DNA of 15,092 bases, from NCBI GenBank assembly GCA_937893485.1, contig CALBJL010000200.1:1-15092 (forward strand), given 5' to 3'. The position numbers and the translations under genes were made by a program. Shown piece after piece: positions 6,442 to 13,561 of this stretch. Below the pieces are notes generated by a model, which had not been told where the DNA came from, did not search any database, and was given only the letters and a program-made list of their open reading frames with translations. Source of the stretch: an uncultured bacterium (GTDB lineage: Bacteria; Bacillota; Clostridia; Lachnospirales; Lachnospiraceae). How positions within the stretch are numbered: the first letter of the stretch is position 1; every line of letters begins with the position of its first letter.

Positions 6442-6522
6442 GCGGATATGGCGGAATTGGCAGACGCGCCAGATTTAGGTTCTGGTGTCCATGACGTGCA
6501 GGTTCAAGTCCTGTTATCCGCA
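6442..6522 (+). tRNA. tRNA-Leu (anticodon UAG)
   Basis: An 81-nt class II tRNA with a long variable arm. The acceptor stem GCGGATA (6442-6448) pairs with TATCCGC (6515-6521) and the discriminator base is A6522. The anticodon stem CCAGA/TCTGG encloses loop TTTAGGT, giving anticodon TAG at 6476-6478 (reads CUA and other CUN leucine codons). The T arm GCAGG-TTCAAGT-CCTGT is intact. The 3' CCA is not encoded. It is the only plus-strand gene in the window and has its own promoter and terminator. No integration scar or mobile element is visible at its 3' end. Confidence 0.96.
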
Positions 6523-6524
6523 TA

Positions 6525-6569
6525 AAAAAACCTCAAAGCCTTGATTTTTCAAGTGCCTTGAGGTTTTTT
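6525..6569. terminator. bidirectional Rho-independent terminator (tRNA-Leu and ECF operon)
   Basis: AAAAAACCTCAA (6525-6536) pairs perfectly with TTGAGGTTTTTT (6558-6569), and TTG/CAA (6541-6543, 6550-6552) can extend the stem. The T6 run on either strand lets it end both the rightward tRNA transcript and the leftward ECF/DUF62 transcript, whose last stop codon is at 6605-6607. Confidence 0.9.
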
Positions 6570-6604
6570 ATTGCTATGTATTAAATTCATTCACCAAGGA
6601 CTGA

Positions 6605-7165
6605 TTAGTCCTCTGTAGACAGGCTTCCCTTGGATGACTTGGTCTTGCTGTAGAGTAACAGCAGCAGGCTTCCGATCACGCCCATAGATACTGCATTTGA
6701 GATAGCGGCTACAACACCCTGTGTAAATACAAGGTTTACCGGCTCACTGTACACAACAATATCCAGTACCGGCGCAACGATGATCCATGCAATCGCATTT
6801 CCGATGATCTGGAATACGTTGAATAACAGTACGTCCTGCTTACCGAAAGAGCCTTCCTCTACATGGAGCTTCGGCATTACCAGTCCTACGATAAAGCAGG
6901 ATACACCGGATGCTACGACCCAGCTCCACCATGCGGAACCATACTGTACACTATCTGAAACCGCATGTCCGATGAATGCGATTGCTGCTCCGGCGATCGG
7001 TCCGAACAGTGCTGCGAAGAACGCTCCGATACCGTATGCGGTCTGGATCTGCGTCTCCGGAATACCGGTCGGGATCTTCACGAACATGAACAATACTGCA
7101 AACAGTGCTGCGCCAAGTCCGGTAGCAACGATGGTCTTTGTGTTGATCTTAAATGCGTCTTTCAT
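6605..7165 (-). CDS. ECF transporter S component, UPF0397 family
   Basis: The S component is the membrane protein that binds the substrate of an energy-coupling-factor transporter. The 186-residue protein has about five to six helices. It carries the hallmark stretch of the UPF0397 family: IPTGIPET (31-38), YGIGAFFAALFGPIAGA (44-60), FIGHAVSD (64-71) and GSAWWSWV (76-83). The substrate of this family is not established as far as I know, so none is assigned. It is the last gene of the cassette, 24 nt after DUF62 copy 1, with AGGAGG nine bases before the ATG. The terminator at 6525-6569 follows directly. Together with the EcfT and double-ATPase genes upstream it would complete one transporter. 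The stop is TAA. Confidence 0.9.
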   Translation of the reverse strand: MKDAFKINTKTIVATGLGAALFAVLFMFVKIPTGIPETQIQTAYGIGAFFAALFGPIAGAAIAFIGHAVSDSVQYGSAWWSWVVASGVSCFIVGLVMPKLHVEEGSFGKQDVLLFNVFQIIGNAIAWIIVAPVLDIVVYSEPVNLVFTQGVVAAISNAVSMGVIGSLLLLLYSKTKSSKGSLSTED

Positions 7166-7189
7166 ACTCTAATTCCTCCTCATATGTTG

Positions 7190-8044
7190 TTAGTTGATTT
7201 TGGTAAACTCGACTGTCCAGTCAGGACCAAAGTCGAGGTGGTGCATCTTGCAAAGGCTGCCTTGACATACTGCCAGAGATACCTTCATCAATTCATTGTT
7301 ATATATCATCACATCACCTTTGTCAACAAATCCGAAACTTTTCTCGAATAACAGGTCTGCCTCATACGCAGTTTCCCCGTTGTGGCGGACGACGGTATGG
7401 ATCGTATCTCCGTACGAAAATCCGGCTTTCTGAAAATCCTCGGTATAGATATTTGTCCAGAGGTTTCCAAAGTTCGGATCGTTGATCTCGAAAATGCCCT
7501 TTGCATGTCCGTCGGAAAGCTCCGGCTCAAGCAGCTCATGCTCTACGATCTCATCGACCGGGTACTCCGGTCCGACACCCTCAAAATCAATGATGCCGCT
7601 CGCCAGACGCGCAGCCGTATAGCCGAACAGGTCTCTACCGTGGAATACAGATGTACCTGCGGTGCTCTTTAAACGGTTGACGCTCTCGTCGATCTCCCTG
7701 ACAGCCTCGATACCGATAAAGCGCTTGACATGGGTCAGCGCGCCATTATCCGGTGTTACGATATAATATCCGTCTACGGTCTTTGCCACGCATGCCCGTC
7801 TGCTCGTTCCCACGCCGGGATCTACGACAGATACATAGATCGTCCCCTTCGGCCAGAACTGTAAGCTCTGGTACAGACGGTAGCTGGCGCTCCATGTATC
7901 ATACTGCGGCAGTTCATGTGTGCCATCAAAGATCTCAAGCTCCCGGTCTACGGTCTTTACGACTCCGTACATCGAGCTGACAGCGCCCTCCGCATAGGTA
8001 AAATCAGTCTGAAACACTAAAATCGGTTTATCAAACATACTCAT
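7190..8044 (-). CDS. SAM hydroxide adenosyltransferase / SAM hydrolase (DUF62 family), copy 1
   Basis: Enzymes of this family split S-adenosylmethionine with water into adenosine and methionine, and are related to SAM-dependent fluorinase and chlorinase. The 284-residue protein begins with the SAM-binding block FQTDF (11-15). It keeps the Asp-Arg-His set characteristic of the hydrolase branch: Asp75 in VVDPGVG, Arg82 seven residues later, and His135 in FHGRD. The PDNGALTH block (98-105) is also present. The start is the ATG at 8044, with AGGAGG eight bases upstream. It is clearly paralogous to the gene at 10653-11510, at roughly half identity by eye, and stands between the EcfT and S-component genes. 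The combination suggests a role tied to the transported compound. The stop is TAA. Confidence 0.9.
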   Translation of the reverse strand: MSMFDKPILVFQTDFTYAEGAVSSMYGVVKTVDRELEIFDGTHELPQYDTWSASYRLYQSLQFWPKGTIYVSVVDPGVGTSRRACVAKTVDGYYIVTPDNGALTHVKRFIGIEAVREIDESVNRLKSTAGTSVFHGRDLFGYTAARLASGIIDFEGVGPEYPVDEIVEHELLEPELSDGHAKGIFEINDPNFGNLWTNIYTEDFQKAGFSYGDTIHTVVRHNGETAYEADLLFEKSFGFVDKGDVMIYNNELMKVSLAVCQGSLCKMHHLDFGPDWTVEFTKIN

Positions 8045-8092
8045 TGTTTTATCCTCCTGTTGCATTACTTATTTTTATATCGGCTGTAGCAT

Positions 8093-8938
8093 TTAAAACC
8101 AGCCGTATACAAACGGATTCCAGAAACGTCCGTGGTTCACAAACGCCGCCATCAGCAATGTGCCGATGAGAACCGCCGCGCACACGCTGACACTGACGAT
8201 ATCGCCCGTCTTTAACGGCCGCTTTGCATACCATGTCCGTTTTTTATTTTTGCCAAAGCCACGCAGATCCATCGCATTACTGATGATCTCCACACGGTTC
8301 AGCACCGAAAAAATCAGTGGCACCATGATATGGAATGTGTTGCTCACACGCGTAGATACCTTTTCCTTTTTCGACAGGTCGAGTCCACGGCTCTGCTGTG
8401 CCAGCGCGATCTCATGGTACTCTGTAATAATATCCGGAAAATAGCGCAGTGTCAATGCAAATGCGTAACACAGCTTGTAGCTCACCTTGATCGAATTGAG
8501 AGAAGCCGCAAATTCACTTGGATTGGTTGTCAGCAAAAACAGCATGCCAAGCGGAATGACCGCCGCATATTTAAAAAACTTGGTCATCTGGTACAACAAC
8601 TGCTCCTGTGTAACGATATAGCGCGCATTGAACGTAAACAGCAGATGCTTTGTCCCGTAGATCTCAACGCCGTACTGCGGTGCAAACAGGTACGTGAGCG
8701 CAAAGTTCAGCACCAGAAACACCAGTGTATAATACATCATCAGCTTCACCTGACGCAGTTTGATGCCGGAGATATGCAGCATTACAAATGAAAATACCAG
8801 AATGAGGATCACACTCCGGATATCATATGTAAGCATGACAGCAAATGATAATAGCAAAAAACACAGCAGCTTCGTCACTCCTGAGAGGTTGTACACGAAA
8901 TTATCCCGTTCAATATAATCAAACAGCTTTGTTTTCAT
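8093..8938 (-). CDS. ecfT: ECF transporter transmembrane component EcfT (CbiQ family)
   Basis: EcfT is the membrane scaffold coupling the ATPases to the S component. The 281-residue protein has hydrophobic segments near 22-58, 66-84, 123-136 and 247-266. It carries the two coupling-helix motifs that dock into the ATPases: QQSRGLD (SRG 183-185) and AMDLRGFG (LRG 225-227), with the long helical region ALTLRYFPDI before them. The likely start is the ATG at 8938 (MKTKLFDYIE), with GGGAGG 12 bases upstream. It overlaps the end of the ATPase gene by 20 nt, so the two are translationally coupled. An ATG at 8962 would add eight residues but lacks a site. The gene looks intact even though its ATPase partner is interrupted. 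The stop is TAA. Confidence 0.9.
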   Translation of the reverse strand: MKTKLFDYIERDNFVYNLSGVTKLLCFLLLSFAVMLTYDIRSVILILVFSFVMLHISGIKLRQVKLMMYYTLVFLVLNFALTYLFAPQYGVEIYGTKHLLFTFNARYIVTQEQLLYQMTKFFKYAAVIPLGMLFLLTTNPSEFAASLNSIKVSYKLCYAFALTLRYFPDIITEYHEIALAQQSRGLDLSKKEKVSTRVSNTFHIMVPLIFSVLNRVEIISNAMDLRGFGKNKKRTWYAKRPLKTGDIVSVSVCAAVLIGTLLMAAFVNHGRFWNPFVYGWF

Positions 8939-10334
8939 CTGTCCGCACGACCTCCCTCTCATAGTCTATAAAATGCCATACAAATCCGCGGGCATCCTCA
9001 ATCCCTGCCATCTGTGCGAGTGTGTAGAGCGATGTCAGCTTCAGGCTCGCAGCCTCCGTGATCTCCTCATTTGTGAGAATATCGACCGCAGAACCGTCAC
9101 CGATCTTTTTGCCGCCGTTAATCACGATCGCATGTGGTGTGTACTCAAGCATCAGATGCATATCATGTGTGATCAGTATGATCGTCACGCCCTGCCGGTT
9201 CAGATCACGCAAAAACTCCATGATTTCGGTATAATGCCGGTAATCCTGTCCTGCCGTCGGCTCGTCCAGAATGAGCACCTTCGGGTTCATGACGAGCATG
9301 GATGCGATCGTCACACGCTTTTTCTGCCCAAAGCTGAGTGCCGCCACCGGCCATTTCCGGAACTGATAAAGACCGCAGACCTTGAGCGCATGCTCGACCT
9401 TTTCTTTTATCACATCCTCCGGCTCGCCATGCAGCCGCAGTCCGAGCGCCACCTCATCATAGATCATCGGCTTGCAGATCATCTGATTGGGATTCTGCAT
9501 CACATAGCTGATCACCTGCGAGCGCTCCTTGATCGTCTGACCCTTGAGTGAGCGTCCCTCAAATAAAATATCGCCCTCATCCTCGCTGGCAAAGCCGCAG
9601 ATTACCTTCGCAAGTGTGCTTTTTCCGGCTCCGTTCGTACCGACGATCGACACCATCTCCTGCTGGTGGATCGCAAACGAAACATCCTGTAAAATCTTGC
9701 GGTATTTCGTATACTGAAAGGACAAATGATCTACCTTTAAAATCTCCGGTGTCTCCTGCGCCACATGCGGAGTACCGGACTCCATCCATTCTTTTAATTT
9801 CTGTTTGTGTGCATCGGTGAGATTCAGCGTCTCAAGCTGTCCGGCATGCATGTCCTCCGTCACGGAAATACCCGCATATTTGAGTGCCGTCACATACAGC
9901 GGCTCACGGATACCGAGCTTCGGCAGCATATCCGTCGTCATGAGCTGATCCGCAGGCATATCTGCCACGATCCGTCCCTCCGACACGACAACGACACGAT
10001 CCACATGCCGGTACAGCACATCCTCCAAGCGGTGCTCGATGATGAGCACGGTCTTGTTGTACTGCTTCTGGATGTTATCGATCAGCTCGATCGCCGTCTT
10101 TCCGGTCGCGGGATCAAGGTTGGCAAGCGGCTCGTCAAAAAGCATGATATCGACATTGTCCACCATCACACCCGCAAACGACACGCGCTGCTTCTGACCG
10201 CCGGAGAGCTGATGCGGTGAGGCTTTGAGCAGATGTCCCATGTCCACAATATCTGCGACCTTTTGTACGGTCTGCTTCATCTGCTCCTGATCCATGCACT
10301 CATTTTCCAATGCAAATGCAATATCCTCGCCCAC
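8919..10334 (-). CDS. C-terminal fragment of the interrupted ECF double ATPase (most of domain 1 plus all of domain 2)
   Basis: This 471-codon open stretch starts at a GTG ten codons after the amber codon. It holds the signature, Walker B and H-loop of domain 1 and a complete second ABC domain. No ribosome binding site precedes the GTG (the bases before it are GGACTGTCC), so independent translation is doubtful unless ribosomes restart after the stop. If made, it would contain one full nucleotide-binding domain and a domain 1 lacking Walker A. See the entry for the whole gene. Confidence 0.6.
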   Translation of the reverse strand: MGEDIAFALENECMDQEQMKQTVQKVADIVDMGHLLKASPHQLSGGQKQRVSFAGVMVDNVDIMLFDEPLANLDPATGKTAIELIDNIQKQYNKTVLIIEHRLEDVLYRHVDRVVVVSEGRIVADMPADQLMTTDMLPKLGIREPLYVTALKYAGISVTEDMHAGQLETLNLTDAHKQKLKEWMESGTPHVAQETPEILKVDHLSFQYTKYRKILQDVSFAIHQQEMVSIVGTNGAGKSTLAKVICGFASEDEGDILFEGRSLKGQTIKERSQVISYVMQNPNQMICKPMIYDEVALGLRLHGEPEDVIKEKVEHALKVCGLYQFRKWPVAALSFGQKKRVTIASMLVMNPKVLILDEPTAGQDYRHYTEIMEFLRDLNRQGVTIILITHDMHLMLEYTPHAIVINGGKKIGDGSAVDILTNEEITEAASLKLTSLYTLAQMAGIEDARGFVWHFIDYEREVVRTDENKAV

Positions 10335-10364
10335 GGACAGTCCTACAAACTGCCCGTCCGAATC

Positions 10365-10640
10365 CTATAAGACCGTACCGATCTTCTTGGACAGGTCAAA
10401 AATATTGCTCTCCTTTGTCTCTATGCCGTCCACCTTGAGCGAGCCTGTGATCTCACCCTTATAAGAAAACGGAATGAGCCCGTTCAGACAGTGTCCGAGA
10501 GTGCTTTTTCCCGATCCCGAAGGTCCTACGATCAGCACCTTTTCTCCCGGATAGATCTTCAGATTGATATCGTACAGCGTCGGCTTGGACTGGCTGAAAT
10601 ACTGAAATCCAAAGTTTTCAAATGAAATAATCGGTTCCAT
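10365..10640 (-). CDS. N-terminal fragment of the interrupted ECF double ATPase (Walker A piece)
   Basis: If the amber codon is obeyed, translation from the ATG at 10640 gives a 91-residue peptide with the first strands and Walker A motif of an ABC domain (GPSGSGKST, 39-47) and nothing beyond TVL. It lacks the Q-loop, signature and Walker B, so it cannot hydrolyse ATP by itself. Confidence 0.6.
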   Translation of the reverse strand: MEPIISFENFGFQYFSQSKPTLYDINLKIYPGEKVLIVGPSGSGKSTLGHCLNGLIPFSYKGEITGSLKVDGIETKESNIFDLSKKIGTVL

Positions 10641-10652
10641 TTTTATCATCCT

Positions 10653-11510
10653 TTATTCATAAACTAATTTCGGTGCCTTGCGGATGCCCAGCTTCCACGA
10701 AGTACCTGTTCCGATATTATATGCGCGCGCAAAGCTTCCCTGATTGATTGCTACCGCCATGCAGTCCAGACTGTTTACATATAACAGCGGCTCTCCGACG
10801 TATACATCCGCGAAGCTCTTTGCGTAAGTGATAATATTTTTGTACAGTGTCCGCGTCCCGTTCTCAATACTGATCTCCACACGGTCTCCGTGGTTGATGC
10901 CCAGCTCCAGAAAGCTCTCACGGCTGATATTCGTCCACAGGGAACCAAACCGTACATCAAGTACATCAATCGTTCCCGTGATCACATCATTTTCCTTTTT
11001 CGGACTGACCGTCGGCAGCTCAATGACACTGTCCACAGCTACCTGCGGTCCGACACCGGCAAAATCGATGACTCCGCCCGCCAGACGCGCCCCGGTGAAT
11101 ACATAGACATCCCTGCCGTGGAATGTGTAGCTCTCTCCGGAATTCGGCAGCCGGTTCACGGACTCGTCAATGACGCGCGCCGCCATGATTCCAGTCATTT
11201 TTTTGATATGCGTGAGCGTTCCGTTGTCGGGCGTGATGATGTACTGCCCGTCCACCGTCTCTACCGCGATGCTTCTGCGCGTCGAACCAACACCCGGATC
11301 TACGACACTCACAAACACGCTTCCCTTCGGCCAGTAGCTGACGGTCTGGATCAGCCGGTAAGACGCCTCCCAGATGTCATACTGCGGGATCTCATGTGTC
11401 AGATCAAAGATCTTCAGCTCCGGATCTACGGAAAATGCCACGCCGTACATCGCGCTGACGGCTCCGTCCGCAGTACCGAAATCTGTCTGCAAAATTAGTG
11501 CTTTACTCAT
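10653..11510 (-). CDS. SAM hydroxide adenosyltransferase / SAM hydrolase (DUF62 family), copy 2
   Basis: The 285-residue protein begins LILQTDFG (5-12), the SAM-binding start of the DUF62 family. It keeps the hydrolase residues Asp71 (VVDPGVG), Arg78 and His131 (FHGRD); the Asp-Arg spacing of seven matches the characterised archaeal hydrolase. The predicted reaction is SAM plus water to adenosine and methionine. The protein lacks an obvious extra loop of the fluorinase type, so halogenase activity is less likely. It is the first gene of the ECF cassette, 48 nt after lepB. GAGAGG lies seven bases before its ATG, and its stop codon (TAA) overlaps the ribosome binding site of the ATPase gene. 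It diverges clearly from copy 1 over its whole length, so the duplication is not recent. Confidence 0.9.
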   Translation of the reverse strand: MSKALILQTDFGTADGAVSAMYGVAFSVDPELKIFDLTHEIPQYDIWEASYRLIQTVSYWPKGSVFVSVVDPGVGSTRRSIAVETVDGQYIITPDNGTLTHIKKMTGIMAARVIDESVNRLPNSGESYTFHGRDVYVFTGARLAGGVIDFAGVGPQVAVDSVIELPTVSPKKENDVITGTIDVLDVRFGSLWTNISRESFLELGINHGDRVEISIENGTRTLYKNIITYAKSFADVYVGEPLLYVNSLDCMAVAINQGSFARAYNIGTGTSWKLGIRKAPKLVYE

Positions 11511-11558
11511 AAATATTCCTCTCTGTTTGTTACTTTATGTTTATTCATCATACCGTCG

Positions 11559-12311
11559 CTATTCGGAGTAATCCGACAACAGCCGAAAATGCGGCCAGTA
11601 TGTAAACATCGCCTTGCCAAGTATCTTGTCACGACTGACATACTCATAGGAAGTGCCCTCCTTGACCGAATCAACCAGTCCGTTGTCATATGCCTCTTCT
11701 GCCCAGTAACGGGCATCTGCGGATACGTTGCGGTTGTCCCCGAGCATCAGGTAACAGTCGTCGGGCACTTCAAACTCATAACCGTCGTTTGCGATCACCC
11801 ATTTCTCCGGAAGATAATTCTCCTGCAAAGGCTCTGTCGCATCATCGATATAGATCTTTGCATTTTCGATCCTGACGGTCTCTCCCGGCAGACCGATAAT
11901 CCGCTTGATATAATTTTCTTCCTCGTCCACCGGATATTTGAAAATCACGACATCAAACCGCTCCGGATCGGAAAATTTATAGGCGAGCCGGTTGCCAAAC
12001 AGCCGGTCTCCCGGTGAAATCAGTGTCTCCATCGAGGAGGACGGTACGACCGAATTGACGAGTACCACACGTGTCAGGAAAAAGGAAATGATGACTGCTG
12101 CCACCATGACCTCTACCCAACTGAGCAGTTCCCGCAGCAGGGACGTTTTTTTCTCCCCGTCCTTCTGTGCCTGTTCTGTGCCAGCCGTCTCATTCGCTGT
12201 TGTCTCTGTATCCGGCTGACCAGTCGTGGTCTGCTGTTCCTGCGGTGTATGTTCCGGCTGACCACCCTGTGTCTGCGCCAGTGTTTCCTGTGTGTCTCTT
12301 TCCTGATTCAT
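11559..12311 (-). CDS. lepB: type I signal peptidase with a long low-complexity N-terminal extension
   Basis: Signal peptidase I removes signal peptides from secreted proteins at the outer face of the membrane. The 250-residue protein has the serine-lysine dyad: Ser93 in VPSSSMETL and Lys136 in YIKRIIGLPGE. The further family box LGDNRNVSADARYW is present. One membrane helix spans about 64-84. Before it lie some 55 residues rich in Gln, Thr, Glu and Gly with no hydrophobic part, a predicted disordered cytoplasmic tail not needed for catalysis. The ribosome binding site AGGAAGG is 15 nt before the ATG, a long spacing that may mean weak translation. No in-frame ATG or better site was found nearer the helix. 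It lies 26 nt after deoB. The stop is TAG. Confidence 0.93.
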   Translation of the reverse strand: MNQERDTQETLAQTQGGQPEHTPQEQQTTTGQPDTETTANETAGTEQAQKDGEKKTSLLRELLSWVEVMVAAVIISFFLTRVVLVNSVVPSSSMETLISPGDRLFGNRLAYKFSDPERFDVVIFKYPVDEEENYIKRIIGLPGETVRIENAKIYIDDATEPLQENYLPEKWVIANDGYEFEVPDDCYLMLGDNRNVSADARYWAEEAYDNGLVDSVKEGTSYEYVSRDKILGKAMFTYWPHFRLLSDYSE

Positions 12312-12337
12312 TTATCTGCTATAATTCCTTCCTGATT

Positions 12338-13546
12338 CTATTTTAACTGTGCCAGCAGCGACGTTCCGATCGTGCCCTCCGGCATACGGACACCGAAATT
12401 ATCCGCGATCGTAGCTCCGATCACTGCAAAGGTGTCGGTCTGCGGCAGCTCTCCCGCGCCCTCAAACGACGGTGAATATGCTAAAAACGGCACCTTTTCT
12501 CTCGTGTGATCCGTACCTGTGTATGTCGGGTCGTTCCCGTGGTCTGCCGTTAAAATCAGCAGATCATCGTCGCGCAGCAACGGCAACAATTCACCAAGCT
12601 TTTGATCAAAGCGCACCAGCTCCTGTCCATAGCCGATCGGATTGCGCCTGTGTCCCCACAGCGCATCGAAATCGACCAGATTCACAAAGCAAAGTCCCAT
12701 AAAATCGCGCGCCGCGATCTCAATCGTCTGCTCCATGCCGTGCACGGAGGAATTGGAATGATTGCTCTCCGTGATGCCCTCGCCGACAAAAATATCGTTG
12801 ATTTTTCCGACGGAAATCACATCAAAGCCCGCATCCTTTAACGCATTCAGTGCCGTTGCTCCGGTCGGCTTGAGCGCATAGTCATGCCGATTGCTCGTGC
12901 GGACAAACTCACCCTTCTTTTTGCCGACATACGGGCGGGCAATGACACGCCCCACGCGCCACTCGTCGCGCATCGTGAGCTCCCGCGCGATCTCGCAGTA
13001 ATGATAGAGGTTGTCCAGTCCCATCGTCTCCTCATTGCCACAGATCTGCAGCACCGAATCCGCAGACGTATAGACGATCATCGCTCCTGTCGCGATCTCC
13101 TCCTCGCCCAGCTCGTCGAGGATCTCCGTTCCACTGGCTGCCTTGTTGCCGATGATCCGCCTGCCGCAGCGCTGCTCCAGCTCCTCAATCAGCTCCTTGG
13201 GAAATCCGGTCTCCGTAAAGGTGATAAACGGTTTTTTCGTCTCAATGCCCATCATTTCCCAATGACCGGTCATTGTGTCTTTTCCGTTACTGCGCTCACA
13301 CATCGGCATATAATAGCCCAGCGGCTGTTCCACCGGTGGCACCTGCTTCAGCGCCTTCAGATTACCAAGTCCCAGCTTTTGCAGATTCGGCAGTTCAAAC
13401 GGCTCGCCCGCTGCTGCCATGCGCTCGGAAATATGTCCCAGCGTATCGACACCGACATCGCCAAACCGCGGGGAATCCTCCATTGCTCCCATTCCTACCG
13501 AATCGAGTACGATCGTAAAAATACGGTTATATTTATGATTACCCAT
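12338..13546 (-). CDS. deoB: phosphopentomutase
   Basis: DeoB interconverts (deoxy)ribose 1-phosphate and 5-phosphate, linking nucleoside phosphorolysis to the pentose and glycolytic pathways in the cytoplasm. The 402-residue protein is of normal length. Its metal-binding residues match the Bacillus enzyme pattern: Asp15 (VLDSVGMG), Asp294 and His299 (DFDALWGH), Asp335 and His336 (TADHGND) and His347 (DHTREKVP). The phosphorylated threonine is Thr91 in KDTMTGHWE. It starts 15 nt after deoC, with AAAGG 11 nt before the ATG. Together with udp, cdd and deoC it forms a nucleoside salvage operon. The stop is TAG. Confidence 0.96.
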   Translation of the reverse strand: MGNHKYNRIFTIVLDSVGMGAMEDSPRFGDVGVDTLGHISERMAAAGEPFELPNLQKLGLGNLKALKQVPPVEQPLGYYMPMCERSNGKDTMTGHWEMMGIETKKPFITFTETGFPKELIEELEQRCGRRIIGNKAASGTEILDELGEEEIATGAMIVYTSADSVLQICGNEETMGLDNLYHYCEIARELTMRDEWRVGRVIARPYVGKKKGEFVRTSNRHDYALKPTGATALNALKDAGFDVISVGKINDIFVGEGITESNHSNSSVHGMEQTIEIAARDFMGLCFVNLVDFDALWGHRRNPIGYGQELVRFDQKLGELLPLLRDDDLLILTADHGNDPTYTGTDHTREKVPFLAYSPSFEGAGELPQTDTFAVIGATIADNFGVRMPEGTIGTSLLAQLK

Positions 13547-13561
13547 GTTACCCAGACCTTT

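Larger units (their letters stand above)
8919..10640 (-). pseudogene. double ABC ATPase of the ECF transporter (fused EcfA-EcfA', YkoD-like), interrupted by an in-frame amber codon
   Basis: Read through the TAG this gene gives 574 sense or amber positions less the stop, i.e. a 573-residue protein with two ABC domains, the usual fused ECF ATPase. Domain 1 has Walker A GPSGSGKST (39-47), signature LSGGQ (145-149), Walker B MLFDEP and H-loop His203. Domain 2 has Walker A GTNGAGKST (334-342), Q-loop MQNPNQ, signature LSFGQ (435-439), Walker B VLILDEP (455-461) and His492. Codon 92 is TAG (10365-10367) exactly where the domain-1 Q-loop glutamine belongs: KIGTVL, stop, DSDGQFVG. The frame is unchanged and no other lesion is present, so the break is recent, a sequence error, or bypassed. 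AAAGG lies nine bases before the ATG at 10640 and overlaps the stop of DUF62 copy 2. The final stop is TGA. Confidence 0.85.

Noticed and set aside
6272..6523. An 83-codon minus-strand open frame running through the tRNA-Leu region
   Set aside because: It is the reverse complement of a complete tRNA and of the promoter region. Its N-terminal residues are the antisense of the T arm, and it has no independent support.
10335..10367. Stop-codon recoding (pyrrolysine or a reassigned TAG) in the ECF ATPase
   Set aside because: TAG is the normal stop of eight other genes here, the residue wanted is glutamine, and no pyl genes or downstream recoding element are visible. A point mutation or sequence error is simpler.
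7190..11510. SAM-dependent fluorinase or chlorinase identity for the DUF62 genes
   Set aside because: Both proteins keep the Asp-Arg-His residues typical of SAM hydrolases and show no obvious halogenase-type insertion, so hydrolase is the better call from sequence alone.
11511..11558. A SAM riboswitch controlling the DUF62/ECF genes
   Set aside because: The gap before the first DUF62 gene is only 48 nt, far too short for a known SAM riboswitch. None of the gaps in the cassette shows the conserved helices.
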